From assembly GCA_035772735.1 (NCBI GenBank), contig JASDFA010000010.1, forward strand, positions 128,101,501 through 128,165,500: a DNA stretch of 64,000 nucleotides, written 5' to 3'. Source of the DNA: Datura wrightii (lineage: Eukaryota > Streptophyta > Magnoliopsida > Solanales > Solanaceae). Shown here piece by piece: positions 30,635-42,169 of the stretch (the first letter of the stretch is position 1; each line of letters begins with the position of its first letter). The notes beneath the pieces were generated by a model that did not search any database, had not been told where the DNA came from, and worked only from the letters and a program-made list of their open reading frames with translations. The translations under genes and the position numbers were made by a program.

Positions 30635-32155
30635 TGATATGTTGTGGGTTTACAACACTTTTGATGCTTAGAACTGAGAAAATAACCATGGTCTGAGGTG
30701 TGTTTATACAGATATAATGCACTTTTGCTTTGTTTTTAGGAAAATCAGATGTTGGAGTTGGAATGTGCAAAAGAAGTGAAAAGAGTGCAGAAAAGGGCTA
30801 AGTACAGACCTTAGTATGAGTCGTACAATCATGGTACGAGCAATACTAAGAGTCATGGAAAAGTCTAGAGGATAAGCTTAAAGCAAAGGCCAAGTTACGA
30901 CTCATGGTACAAGTCGTACCATCCTGGTACAAGTCCTAATAATACAGTAGTAGAAAATTTCAAAAGAAGCTGCACTGGCAGGTCTCAAGGTAAGAAAGGC
31001 AGTCACGAGTTGTAGGAGCAAGGTACGAGTCGTACCAAGACACTCGTGGAAATACTCAGAGGGTGCCAAAAGTCTCAGGTTCAGACCATGACTGCAATGT
31101 ACGAGGATCAATGTATGAGTCATACCAGTTTTCAATATTTAGCCAAAATCAGAAGTTGTCATACATTGCACAAGCAGAGGTACGACTCGTATAATCATGA
31201 TGTGAGTCATAGATAAAGGCGGCGACAGTTTAGCAATTTCCCTGTTAGTTTAGAAAAAGTTTCTAATTATTTTTATAAATAATTTTTAGGTTATTTTAAT
31301 TAGGAGTTCGATTCTTTTGAATAGTATTCGACTTTTGGGAATATTGGAAACAACTTTTGGAGAATTTCTTGCATTGATTCTTTCATTGTTCTTGAATTTT
31401 TATTCATTGATCTTTTGCTATAATCAAGTGGGTTTACTTTTGAATCATTATTGTAAGTTTTAAATTATGTTTGTCTATGAATGCTAATTGTTTTTTTACA
31501 ATCATGAGAGGCTAAAACTTCCACAACTAGGGTTGCGGGAATCATGGTTAATTAACAAGCTAGAGTTTTCACAAAGTGATTCTACACCAATGCTAATGCT
31601 TATATTGTATCCTTTTCATCTTAAATGTTTCTTAACTGAGCACAACGTTAGGAATTTCCTGAATTCTCTACTTGCTTGAATCTAGAGAGATAGAGATTAG
31701 GAAAAGAGAATAACAACAAAGCCTGAACTTTATGGTTCATTGTATGATTTGAGCTACGGTCGCGGGATAGTTAATTTGGAATAAATAAATAATGCTTAAA
31801 GTGAAATCACTCAAGATACCTAATTCAGTAATTGAGTATAGTCATCCAATAGGGACGAACCAGTCGTTTGGATGAACCCATGTTATTGGTTCTAAAAACT
31901 AGGTATTGAGATAGATCACTAGTTAAAAACCCGAAGAAATTATGAATCCATCGGGAACACTTCCCTAGTTAATTGCATAATCTTGATAACAACCCCATTG
32001 TCAACGCTGTTACGTGTTTACTTCTTTATGAAACCCCCTTTAGGAAATAATAGACTTAAAAGCTTAAATACTAGCATTATTCTATATCTTGACAATATTC
32101 CCTGTGGGATCGACCCCAACCTATTTGAGATCTTTATTGACAATGTACATGTCAT
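30635..32155 (+). repeat. LTR-only insertion E, same family as element F
   Basis: It starts TGATATGTTGTGGG, near-identical in layout to the F LTRs (52370 and 61577 on the minus strand), and shares GTGCAAAAGA, the TACGAGTCGTA palindromes, TATAAATA (31274-31281) and CCCTGTGGGATCGA (32100-32113). It ends near ATTGACAATGTACA. RNase H resumes after it, about ten codons further on than it stopped, and no 5-base duplication is visible. It is probably a solo LTR with loss of flanking bases. Confidence 0.75.
30815..31210 (+). promoter_or_regulatory. U3 palindromes of LTR E, TACGASTCGTA type
   Basis: GGTACGA-G-TCGTACC at 31022-31036 is perfect. Around ten degenerate copies (TACGACTCRTA, TACGAGTCRTA) spread over 400 bases, ending about 65 bases before the TATA box. 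Confidence 0.72.
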
Positions 32156-33806
32156 ATATATTATGCTAGTAAGGCCCTGAATGATGCCCAGGCTAACTAT
32201 AATGTGACAGAGCAAGAGCTGTTTGCAATAGTATTTGCCTTTGAGAAATTTTGATCATATTTGTTGGGGACTAAAGTTGTGGTGCACACCGATCATGCAA
32301 CACTTCGGTACCTCATGACAAAGAAGGATGCAAATCCCATACTCATCAGACAGGTGCTTCTATTACAAGAGTTTAACTTCGAGGTCAAGGATAAAAGAGG
32401 ATGTGAAAACCAGGTTGCCGATCATCTCTCTCGATTAGAGGAAGTGGTAGGCTGGTTGGGGACAATGATATAGATGATTCCTTTCTCGATGAACGCAATC
32501 TGGCTTCTTCCCATGATTCAGCAGCTTGGTTTGCTGACTTTGCCAACTTTTTGGCAAGCAACATAATGCTTGAAGGTTTAAGTTTCCAACGGAAGAAAAA
32601 GTTCATGTATGATGTCCACAAGTTTTATTGGGACGAACCACATCTTTTCCACATATGTGCTGATGGAGTGATTCGTTGTTGTGTCCCAGAAGTAGAATGA
32701 TACCTATCTTTAAATCATGTCATTCTTCACTGGTCGGAGCCATTATGGAAGTGTTAGGACAGCAGCAAAAGTATTGCAATGTGGATTCTATGGGCCCACT
32801 TTTTGTCATGATGCTCATGATCTTGTTAAGAAATATGATCAATGTCAACATTCTGGTGGTATCTCAAGACATCATGAGCTTTCTTTAACACCAATCTTAG
32901 AGGTGGAGTTATTATGTTTGGGGAATAGACTTCATGGGACCTTTTATAAGCTCCTATGGAAATCCTTACATTCTTGTAGCTGTTGATTATGTGTTCAAGT
33001 GGGTTGAGGAAGTAGCTTTACCAAACAATGAGGGAAGGAGCATGACCCATTCCTTGAAGAAACATATTTTCTCAAGGTTTGGCACTCCGTGTGCCATAAT
33101 CAGTGATGGGGGTCACACTTTTGTTACAGGTTATTTGGAGAATTTCTCACGAAGTATGGAGTGAAGCACAAAGTAGCCATGCCTTATCATCCTCAAACAA
33201 TTGGCCAAGCGGAGGTATCCAACAGGGAGATCAAAACTATTTTGGCAAAAACAGTGAATGCCAACAGAATCAATTGGGCTAGGAAGCTAGATGATGCCCT
33301 CTGGGAAATACCAAACTTCTTATAAAACACCTATTGGTATGTCCCTTTACCAACTGGTATTTGGCAAAGTTTGTCATCTACCGGTAAAGTTGGAACACAA
33401 AGCAATGTGGGCCTTGAAAAGTTGAAATCTTAATTGGGAAAGGGTCATCCGCATATGAGTTTGGAACCTTAATGAAATGGATGAGGACCGGATGAGGGCT
33501 TATGAGAATGCCTCCATATATAAAGCCCGGATGAAATACTTCCATGATCACAAAATTTTGAAGAGGGAATTTGATCCAGGTGATTGGGTACTTTTGTTCA
33601 ATTCTAGGTTGCGATTGTTTCTAGAAAAGTTGAAATCAAAGTGGTTCGGTCCCTTTAAGGTGTTTCAAGTCTTTGCAAATGGAGCTATTGAGCTTTAAGG
33701 GGAATATGGACTCAAGTTTAACGTCAATAGGCAATGTATTAAGAAATATTTGGGTGTTCCCGAGGAAATCGATTTGATTGGATTCACCTACCTTTATGAG
33801 CCTTAG
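32156..33806 (+). pseudogene. element D RNase H end and integrase
   Basis: YYASKALNDAQANYNVTEQELFAIVF resumes RNase H, then VVHTDHATLRYL and QVADHLSRLEE. After a frame change near 32465 the integrase follows: GFYGPTFCHDAH and CQHSGG give the zinc domain (about 32780-32870), DFMGPF and ISDGG supply the two catalytic Asp, and QTIGQAEVSNREIK the Glu. Stops and shifts occur near 32250, 33140 and 33310-33460. The tail MKYFHDHKILKREFDPGDWVLLFNSRL is open and ends at TAG 33804-33806. No chromodomain, as expected outside chromoviruses. Confidence 0.83.
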
Positions 33807-33820
33807 CATAAGGGATATCC

Positions 33821-33867
33821 ATCGTGCCGCAACATTAAATCAAGCGCTTCTTGGGAGGCAACCCAAG
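33821..33867 (+). other. stem-loops after the pol stop of element D
   Basis: Stem-loop 2 is CTTGGG-AGGCAA-CCCAAG (33850-33867): same loop as copies 1 and 2 but stem pairs 2 and 3 changed in both arms. Stem-loop 1 is decayed (ATCGTGCCGCAAC at 33821-33833). The linker ATTAAATCAAGCGCT matches the family pattern. The stop is 44 bases upstream of stem-loop 2. Confidence 0.72.
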
Positions 33868-33966
33868 TAATTGCAATAGCATTTCGAATTCTTGTTGTTT
33901 TTGTTTTATATGATGGATTCGATTAAGAACTAAGTGGAAGAAAACAGGGGATGGCAGTTGTGCAAG

Positions 33967-34276
33967 ACCTGCGAAATGTAGGTGCATGTCCGCGAAATAC
34001 AGGCCAGGCACAACTCGAAACTAGTAAACTTGGAAAATTTGAGTGTGTCTGTATCTCACCTGCAAAATGCAGGTGATGATCCACGAAATGCAGGTCTACA
34101 TCAGGTCCAGGGTAGAGTACCTAACAAAAATCATGAAAAACACAGGCAACCTGCTTAAGACTTGCGAAACGCAAGTATATACCCGCGGAATGCAAGTCTG
34201 CCGCATATTCATAACAGTGAACTGGGAAGAAAAGAGGCCACCTACACTTGAGCTACGTTTTGCAGGTTCACTCCTG
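33967..34276 (+). promoter_or_regulatory. internal palindromes behind pol of element D
   Basis: CACCTGCA-AAA-TGCAGGTG is perfect at 34057-34075. ACTTGCG-AAA-CGCAAGT at 34160-34176 is equally perfect with three pair positions changed in step. Degenerate copies lie at 33967-33983 and about 34090. They match the U3 palindromes of D's own LTR, and TATAAA follows at 34304-34309. Confidence 0.72.
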
Positions 34277-34693
34277 TGGCGGCAGATCTAGCATAGGTGT
34301 AGGTATAAAGTAACTTTAAAATGTTGGCCAATCCATTGACCAAACCTGACCGATGGTCAAGCCATATCTTTTAAACTTCTCTCCACTTCCCAAAACCCAT
34401 ATTTCTGCACCACTTTTCCATTTTCTTAACCCCCCAACTATCACTTCAAATTCCCACATTCTCCCATTACTCCCACCTTAAAACCCACCAATCCCTTCAC
34501 CTCCTCCCTTCTTATAAAACCAAGCAATCCCTTCACCTCCTTTGTTCCTATAAAATCCACTATTTTTCAACCAATTTTTACCATCACCTCTCATTTCAAA
34601 CACCACATAGAAGAAGAAAAAGGCTTAGGTCGGCTACCTTTGAGGGAAAAAGTTCTCCAATTTCAATTTCTCTTTATCACTCACTTTATTTGG
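34277..34693 (+). promoter_or_regulatory. putative internal promoter and leader exon of element D
   Basis: TATAAA at 34304-34309 (and further TATAAAA words near 34513 and 34549) is followed by a C/T-rich leader and TTTG|GTATGTGACC at 34692-34693, a good splice donor resembling AAAG|GTATGTT of copy 1. No ORF2 was found downstream, so the product is lost or beyond the truncation. Inference from sequence pattern only. Confidence 0.42.
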
Positions 34694-35589
34694 TATGTGA
34701 CCTTGATTTTCATCTTAGATTCTTGAACTTTCATGAAATATGTAGCCTATCAATCATGATATCCTTTATTTTCCATGACCCATGTTTTCCCAATTTTCTA
34801 TTACTTCTTCTTATTCATGATGAATTTGATGTTTATGGGTGTTATGGGTGAGCTTGACATTGAAAACTTAGTTGGGTAGGAAGTATTATTTTGTGATATT
34901 ATACCTCTTGCATGTGCTTCTATGCTTTGAAACTTTAGTTAGCTGTGAAATTTGAGTAACCCACTTGCTTAAGATGCATGATTTTTCCCGATGATAGATA
35001 GAGTGACGTCTTTCTTAACGAAAAATCTTCATTTCTTTTTTTATGTTTTGAATATAGATGAAAATGTGATAAGGTGGATGAATAGTGTGAAATATGAAAT
35101 TGCCTTGTTGGATATGGGTTAGAGTGGTCACTCGATGTTTCCCGATGATAGATGGGGCAACGTCCATCTCAAGGGAATTGAGTGGTCCAAATGGTTGAAC
35201 TTGTGTTGGAATTATTGATCAATCTCTTGGGGAAGTCTGAGTACCTGTTAGATGTGTGATATATAGAACATGCAAGCTCTTTTTAGCCAGTGTTGAGCAA
35301 CTGTGGGTCATGGATTGCACTCTGCAAAATGCAGTTTGTCACGCAGGTGAGGAGTTGAGCTTCAAGTTCACTGCCCGCCTCCTGGTTGCACTGCAGTGGA
35401 CCAAAGTTGTAGTTCTCCCCCGAAGTCCCAGTTGGAGAGAGATCCTCGGGCTCTGATAGCCTTATGGTGCATAAACCAAGATCCCCTGCGGGGCATGCCA
35501 ATCCGTATGCTTTGACTAATACCTTTCCAACTCCAATTCGGGACTCAACATGATGTAGGGAGATGATCTTATCGATTGCCAAGGGGGTT
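34694..35589 (+). other. non-coding 3' part of element D and join to the Tat-like element
   Basis: TTCCC (35139-35143) and AGGGAA (35172-35177) with inner GATGG/CCATC form a hairpin like that of copies 1 and 2; a weaker version is at about 34986-35024. A last palindrome (CTGCAAAATGCAG, about 35322-35334) is of D type. The change to unrelated sequence is near 35450. No intact gene. Confidence 0.5.
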
Positions 35590-35599
35590 AACTTCACAT

Positions 35600-36510
35600 C
35601 ATGGCCTATAATAATAGCCAGCTACCTGAAGCCTATGGTCTTGACAGAAGATTATAAAAGAATGGTCAATGTTCCATTGAATGCCTTGCCAACGATAATG
35701 CTCGTTCCCGGCATGGGTTGGTGACTCCCTTTATGCTCACGTGCTTCTCTCCTCATTAATAATCTTTCCACATGCATATGTTACCTTATTTTTGACACCT
35801 TCCTCCTTCTCTTTTCTTTTTTAGGCTAGCGTGTTGGTTGTCGAGAACCTCCAATGATAGTTAAAATAGAAAAAGGAGTTAGAGTTGAGGTGTGAGAGAC
35901 ACGAGAGAGGTTTAGCCTCTGCCTGGGGAAGTTTGCTTTTGCTAAGACATTGTCCTATTGAGATTTTGAGATTGAGGTATTAAAAACTAGTTTGGATGAG
36001 AATTCATCCAAGAGGGATGCTTATTGTGAGGATGCCAACCATCAATTCGCCGAGACAAAATCCCTGTTGTGGGAGAATGTCTCGTAAGATGAGCTGATCC
36101 AGGGTCTCTTAAGGAGACAATCTAAGCTTAAAGAACTACTTCACTTGTTGAATTCAAGAGTGTTCTCTGGCACTGAAGCTTCATCCTCTCGAATCCCATC
36201 CACGTCCCCGTAGGTAGAGGTACACCACTTATAAGAAAAAGTGAATTCCCTGATCAAGAAGCACCAGCTTCAGAAGAGCAAACTTTCTAGGGAGAAAACA
36301 CGGGATACCCAACTCATGTGAATCCAGATCTTAAAAGAAGTGAAGTTAGGCTCCCTAGATTTTGATGTCGAGATCACAAAATCCCAAGCCTTGATCGACC
36401 TGTTAGGATCCTTGGACCAAGAGACTGAAGAGTATGATTCTGCTTTAGATGAGGAGCTTCCTAATGATAGACCAAGCAGCGACAGCTCTAGCTATAATGG
36501 CTACGACTAA
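35600..36510 (+). pseudogene. antisense-ORF remnant of Tat-like element, coiled-coil C-terminus
   Basis: EDYKRMVNVPLNALPTIMLV is readable at about 35639-35700. A possible intron (GTGACTCC near 35720 to TTTTTTAG at 35825) follows. From about 35962 a coiled-coil-like stretch reads DFEIEVLKTSLDENSS, AETKSLLWENVS and RRQSKLKELLHLLNSR, with stops near 36088, 36212 and 36321. The end is acidic (LDQETEEYDSALDEELPNDR) with TAA at 36508-36510. This resembles the ORF that databases call 'putative gypsy-type transposase', but its diagnostic N-terminal domain is missing, so the assignment is tentative. Confidence 0.45.
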
Positions 36511-37916
36511 GCTTTCTTCGGAGGCCTTATTTATCATTTCATATATTCTTTTTTACTCCTGTATTCCCCTTGTAAGCACGTCTTTTTGCATCTGCCTTTG
36601 TTGTTTTGTGACATTTTCATGGAAAAACCTTAATGAAAATGATTTTGTATTATTTGGCAGGAATGTAATTGAAAAGGTTACCCGTTTTGCTAACAAGTAG
36701 GTGAATTGTCTCATACATTTTGCCTTTCGGACTGTATCATGTCATGTCAACTTTTTAGTAAATGCTCAAATTACGTATCATGCTACCATTACTTGATTAA
36801 GAGTGTGACACTCCATGCATTAAAGGGAGTTTGGCATCTAAGAAGATGACCCTTCCTTTTAGTGCTCCTAGTCTTGTGATATTCCCAGCATGTTTGGTAT
36901 CTTTAGAAAAGGAGTATTGTTTGTTCGCTTCTGAAACCATTTTCTGTCACAACCTTTTTCTAGAGTCATGCTTTGTTTCTCCCTAGGTCCTTCTCCGCCC
37001 TCGTCTCTGGCTCAGGTGATGTCAACCGCTGGGGTTTTGGACGAGGGTGAATTAGGAAGTAGAGATGAAATCGAGGAAGAGGAGTAGATAGAGTCATATT
37101 TAAGAAAGGCGTCTCCTCCTCGGCTATCTTGAGGCCGGGATTCCTTGCCTTGGTACCTCCAACTTTACAAGCATGGGCACAGGCGAGAGGCCATTCTGGA
37201 ACCACAGGTCCTCAGGGTCCAGGTCGCTCCCGCAATCTCATTCTTTGACAAGTTACCTTTCAAGGGAGAAGCATATCTCGCTTTTTTTCACTTCTTTCTC
37301 CCACGGCGAAATGGAGAAAGATGGGGAGCGTTCTTCGAGCAAGGGGCTATTTCGGGTGACTCCTACAAGAGGGGTCTGATGGACTCTCATGCTAAACCAT
37401 GGCTTCTCTAACATGTCACTCTCCCATAGAACGCGAGGAAAGCGAGGCGAGATTGGGGCACAACTGCCCTTTCTATATAATGTAATTTTTTATATTTGTA
37501 AAAATAATGACCTTGTGACCCGTTTCGGGCTTAGGATTTTGTAACCCTTTTAGGACTATTTTGGGCTAGTAATTTGTAACCCATTTTGGGTTTGTAATAA
37601 AGGAAACTTTTTATAATCTTATGGCGCTTCCCTGTTGTTTTGCTTTTCTTGCAATTTCTTTTTAGCAAACAGTTCGCTATTTCCTATAACAATTTTCAGT
37701 CTTTAAACCAAGAGCCCAATCTAGTTTCAACTTTGGGATTTGTCTTGTTGCCCCTTAAAAAGGCCTACTCCGTGGTGCCATACTTTGCATAATCTATATT
37801 CAAAAACCACAATAGGTGATGCCAATCGAGCCAACGAGTAATGAATTTTCATTCGATGATCGAAGATAGTCGTCAATCAATTTTATATTATAGAGCTTCT
37901 TGCCTAATCATCTCTT
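36511..37916. other. non-coding part of element G
   Basis: Degenerate sequence with no full ORF. Near 37505-37600, direct repeats of TGTAACCC..TTTTGGG with AATAAAGG look like a transcript 3' end. It continues past copy 2 at 47743. Confidence 0.4.
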
Positions 37917-37921
37917 ACGAT
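37917..37921 (+). repeat. target-site duplication ACGAT, left copy
   Basis: Exact match to 47738-47742 on the other side of copy 2. Confidence 0.93.
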
Positions 37922-39343
37922 TGATCCTGGGCAGATTTATATGCCCAAGTGATACTCAAAAGTACCATTTTCTCCTTGTTTATCTAGCAATGTGTATACA
38001 TTTTCATGTAATTGGTAATAAAATGTGAATTTATACTAACCAACATGATTAGCATTGTTTTGCAGGTAAAATGTGATTTCGAGAAGCTAAATGACATGTT
38101 GGACGATATCGGAGTTGGACTTGGATGCGAGCAAGGAAAAGGCAGTGGACAGCATGATTTAAAGGGGCTCCGCGATGGAGCCGTGTCACGCTGCCATCGC
38201 GGAGGCATTCTGCCTGGAGGGTGAAAATTCACCAAATTTCCAGTGAAGGTCCGCGTTTGCTCCGTGGCACGGAGCCAGTGCTCCGCGATGCACGTTGTGC
38301 CACGTTGAGCTTAAATTCCCGGACCCCCAGTTCCAGTGAGGGTCCGCGTTCATGGCGTGTCACGGAGGCAGTGCTCTACGATGCACTCCGTGACATGTTG
38401 CTCATTATTCCGGGAAAAATTCCCACTAGTATAAATAGAACACTTAAGTTCATTTTTCAGAATTCAGACTTGGTGGAGCAAGGACGTGGGTTACAGGCAG
38501 TTGAGGGACGAAAAGTTCAGGGTTTTTTCTCTCTTTCTTTCTTCTCTAATTCAATTGTTTGTATGATTAACACTCGTTTTATGATGATTAATCCACAAAT
38601 GAGTGGCTAATTCCTCTCCTTGCTGAGGTTATGAACACTTGTGATGAATTTTGATTATTGATTATATGGTTTTTCATCTTTTTCTTCCATGTTGTTCTAT
38701 TAATTCTTGTTCTTACTGCATTGGTGTGTGGCCTACATTAATGTACATCTAAAAAGTCTGATTTCACTCGAGAGAGCACGAAATTGGAAAGTTGTGAATT
38801 AATAGGATATTGTTCTTTACTTGGTTTGGGAAAATTGAGTTTTGATGAACCTTCAGGATAGAAATATACCTGAAAGTTGTATTAGTCAATTTAGGAACCG
38901 AAATTGTATGGCTAGAACATGAATTGCATTTGATCACAGAAATGTAGACGGATGGTTCATGATTCTTAAGTGAGATTAAATACGAGAGTTTTAATCTCTT
39001 GGCAATTGTTCTTGGCTAGCAACTGGAAGAAAAGATTAACCAATTTATGATGATAATCAGTTTCATTACATGTTCGTTTAACCTCAACATGCTTTTATCC
39101 ATAGTCCAAATTCAAAGTAGATAATTGTTCTTAGTTTTAGTATAAAATTTATAAAACAAAATATTAACTTTTTGGTTATGTTGTTGTCAGCATATTTAGA
39201 AGTACAATATAGTATACTAGAGCAAATTGCACTTAACCCAAGTCTCTGTGGGATCGATACTTGGCTTACTAAAGCCACTTACTACTTGTTCGACCACGTA
39301 CACTTGCGTGTCGTTTTATATACCCATATAACACACCCGAACA
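37922..39343 (+). repeat. 5' LTR of copy 2
   Basis: TGATCCTGGGCAG to CCCGAACA. Palindromes 38169-38400, TATAAATA 38430-38437, CTCTGTGGGATCGA 39244-39257. Several LTR-to-LTR differences in the palindrome block are C-to-T/G-to-A, as expected from methylated DNA. Confidence 0.93.
38169..38397 (+). promoter_or_regulatory. U3 palindrome block and TATA region of copy 2 5' LTR
   Basis: TCCGCGATGG (38169-38178) pairs with CCATCGCGGA (38194-38203). CGTGTCACGGAG near 38357 pairs with CTCCGTGACATG near 38385. The TATA box follows at 38430. Same layout as 813-1042. Confidence 0.72.
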
Positions 39344-39349
39344 AGTTTT

Positions 39350-39367
39350 TGGCGCCGTTGCCGGGGA
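39350..39367 (+). other. primer binding site, tRNA-Asp
   Basis: TGGCGCCGTTGCCGGGGA equals the complement of the 18 3'-terminal bases of plant tRNA-Asp including CCA, from my knowledge of that tRNA. Confidence 0.93.
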
Positions 39368-39478
39368 CTTGGCAATTGGTGAATTTGTTTTAAGTGTTAA
39401 TTTTACTGTATTTTCATTTTCTTAAGTGTTGACAACTTGGTCTTAGCCTGTATTTTGCAGACTTAATTGCTGTGAACA

Positions 39479-41875
39479 TTGGCAAGAGACAAAGAGCTGG
39501 TGGAATCTTATATAGAGCCAGAACGTATATTTCACAGTAAACGGAGAGAAGCTCTACAAAGAAAGCTGCAGTTGCTCAGACAGACTATTATGGAGCAACA
39601 ACAGAATCCACCGGTTGTGAGGGCAGTGTTAGTGCCCGAAGAAGCAGCAGCAAGGCCGGTTCGCGAGGTGGCAATCCCACATGCCAATAATGTTACATCA
39701 AGTATCCGCAAACCAGAGCCTGGAGGGAGATTTGAACTCAAGCAAAATATGGTGCAATTGTTGCACACAAGCGGGCAATTTACCAGTCTCCCTCATGAAG
39801 ACCCACAACAGCATCTCCAAAACTTTTTGGAGATAAGTGACACTTACATACCCACTGGAGTGTCACCTGATTATGTCCGGCTTACCTTATTTCCATTCTC
39901 CTTACTTGGAGAAGCCAAGAGGTGGTTGAAAGTTGATCCACCAAATTCTATTTCAACGTGGGATGATCTTGCACGAAAGTTCTTGATAAGGTTTTTTCCC
40001 TCTGGTACAACAGCAAGACTTAGAAGTCAAATTCTAAGCTTCAAACAGAGGGAGGGAGAAAATTTATATCAAGCCTGGGAGAGATTTAAATCCATGTTGC
40101 GGGACTGTCCTCATCATCATCAGTCCAATGAGGTGTTGGTGCACACATTTATTGAGAGTTTGGAACCCCACACCAAAATATTGCTAGATTCAGCAGCTGG
40201 AGGGCAAGCGCTGGAAAAGACTTATGAGGAGCTGTATACCTTGCTAAACCGTATTTCACAGGGCAATCCAGAATGGAATGCTGATTCATCACGAGGTGGG
40301 ACAAGGAAAGCAGCAGGAGTGCTTGAAGTGGATGGGTTTACAGCTATCGCTGCACAGATAGCTGCCTTGCAAAATCAATTGAACAACCACTTCAGCAACA
40401 TGACTTTGAACCAGCCTTCAGCTCCAGTTAATGCAGTCCAGCAGATGTGGTGTGAAGTGTGTGGAAGCAGTGAGCACTCAGCTGAGTGTTGTGGAGCCAA
40501 TCCTGACTCGGTAAACTTTGTGGGTAATGCACAAAGAAATCACCAGCAGTATGGTAGTAGCTACAATTCAAATTGGAGGAATCATCCTAATTTCTCATGG
40601 GGTAGTAACAACTATCACGGCCAAAGTTCGGGTCAGGGTGGGCAAAGGAACCAAGGAGGGCAACAGAACTACCAATCTCAATTCAGAAATAACAATGCAC
40701 CTCCTCCACCACCATCACCCAGCATTGAGGAGATGTTCAAGACCATGATAGCTAACCAAGCTCAATTGCAGGCTGACTATGTGAAATTGGCAGCCGAAGT
40801 GAAAAACAATCAGTTAGCTACCAAGGCTCTTGAGTATCAATTTGGGCAATTTGCTAGTGCCCAAAATACAAGGCCTAGAGGAGGACTGCCAAGCGACACG
40901 GATCCGAATCCCAAGCAGGTAAATGCAGTGACCACAAGGAGTGGTTTGCAGCTGAAGGAGGTGGAACCAGAAAGACCACCTCAACATTCGGGAGTAGCAG
41001 AAGTTGAGGGGGAGCAAAGTTCGGAAAGGGGGAAGACCAAAGAAACTGAATCAGAAAGACCTCCACCCCTGTTCCCTCAACGACTCAAGAAACACAAAGA
41101 GGAGGAGTGTTTCAAGAAATTCATGGGAGGTGCTTAAACAGATACATGTTAATTTACCTCTTGTTGATGTCTTGCAGGGAGTGCCTAAATATGCCAAGTA
41201 CATAAAGGACATCGTGGCCAACAAAAGTCGGTTGACTGAGTATGCTACGGTGGCTTTAACGGAGGAGTGCACTTTCCAGATCCAAAATAGACTGCCCACA
41301 AAGCTAAAAGACCCTAGAAGTTTTACTATCCAGCTTACTATTGGCAGAGCATCCGAGCTCGTGGATTGTGTGACTTAGGGGCAAGTATAAATCTGATGCC
41401 GTCTTCGGTATTCAGAAAGTTGGGTCTAGGGAGTCCTAGACCCACAACCGTAATCTTACAGTTGGCGGACCGATCCTTAGCTAGGCCAGATGGCATTGTT
41501 GAGGATGTTCTAGTGCAAGTTGGCTCCCTAATTTTCTCGGTAGATTTTGTCGTGTTGAATTTTGAACCAGACGCGGAAGTCCCATTTATTTTGGGACGTC
41601 CCTTCTTGGCTACCGGGAAAGCATTAATCGACGTAGCTGCGGGGCAACTCACAATGCGAGCATATGACAAGGTAGAGGTGTTTGATGTGTATAAAGCACC
41701 CAAGCTCCCGTTGGTGCATGAAGAACTCTCGGTGATCAATGTGATTGATCATGGTAATGACGAGCAGATGAAGTATTCTTGAGAGTTAATGGGAAGACCA
41801 CCGGATAGGTGTAAGCACTACTGGGGGGAGGACGGTGATCGAGAGAAATCGTCCATCACCCTAGCGGAAAATTGA
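39479..41875 (+). pseudogene. gag-protease polyprotein of copy 2
   Basis: One frame of 552 codons (39479-41134) covers the capsid with LPHEDPQQHLQNFLEISDTY and RFFPSG, the CX2CX4HX4C knuckle (about 40450-40495), a Gln/Asn/Gly-rich linker and PSIEEMFKTMIANQAQLQAD. A single extra G near 41125 shifts the frame, and a missing G near 41345 shifts it back before the protease DLGAS (about 41379) and ILGRPFL (about 41589). TGA lies at 41780, and the homologous terminal stop is TGA 41873-41875. The frame opens at TTG GCA AGA with no ATG in register nearby. Apart from the two single-base indels it is nearly intact. Confidence 0.9.
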
Positions 41876-41886
41876 GCTTAAATGAC

Positions 41887-41933
41887 GTCGAGCCGCGACG
41901 GTAAACCAAGCGCTGCACGGGAGGCAACCCGTG
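41887..41933 (+). other. tandem stem-loops after the gag-PR stop, copy 2
   Basis: GTCG-AGCCG-CGAC (41887-41899) and CACGGG-AGGCAA-CCCGTG (41916-41933), linked through TAAACCAAGCGCT. Identical stems to copy 1, 11 and 40 bases after the terminal stop. Confidence 0.75.
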
Positions 41934-42169
41934 AAAATTTTTTCTTTCATTTTGTAAAGTGTAAATAGATTTTTCTTTTTCTTTTTCATAATTTACTACA
42001 AAATTTTTCGTTTTAATTTTTGTTTTGTAATTTTATTTGGGTGAAACCTATAATTCTAACCAATTTTGTTTAGTGAGATGATTTTCAGGTCAAACGGAGG
42101 AAAATGTGCATGGAATCGTGAAGGAAAAGTCGAGGTATGAAAAATTAATAAAATGTAGAAAACAGTGAG

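Larger units (their letters stand above)
27112..35450 (+). mobile_element. Athila-like element D with RT, RNase H and IN, 3' end lost
   Basis: LTR (27112-28555), tRNA-Asp-type primer site, a gag remnant, RT, RNase H and integrase are present in order. The conserved post-ORF stem-loop, palindromes and an intron donor follow to about 34700. Most of gag and the whole protease are missing between 29190 and 29400. No 3' LTR was found; the sequence changes character near 35450, which I take as the break. It is the only Athila-group RT/IN in the window. Confidence 0.8.

Noticed and set aside
27112..35450. 3' LTR and target duplication for element D
   Set aside because: I searched the downstream sequence for TGATAAGTTGG, its end TTATCA and the missing tail of LTR C and found none, so D is treated as truncated.
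35283..35597. Minus-strand frame of 104 codons possibly part of an ORF2-like protein
   Set aside because: Short, crosses the probable D/G join, and contains D-type palindromes; no motif firm enough to call.
39350..39367. tRNA-Asp gene fragment
   Set aside because: Only the 18 bases complementary to the tRNA 3' end are present, right after an LTR; it is a primer site.
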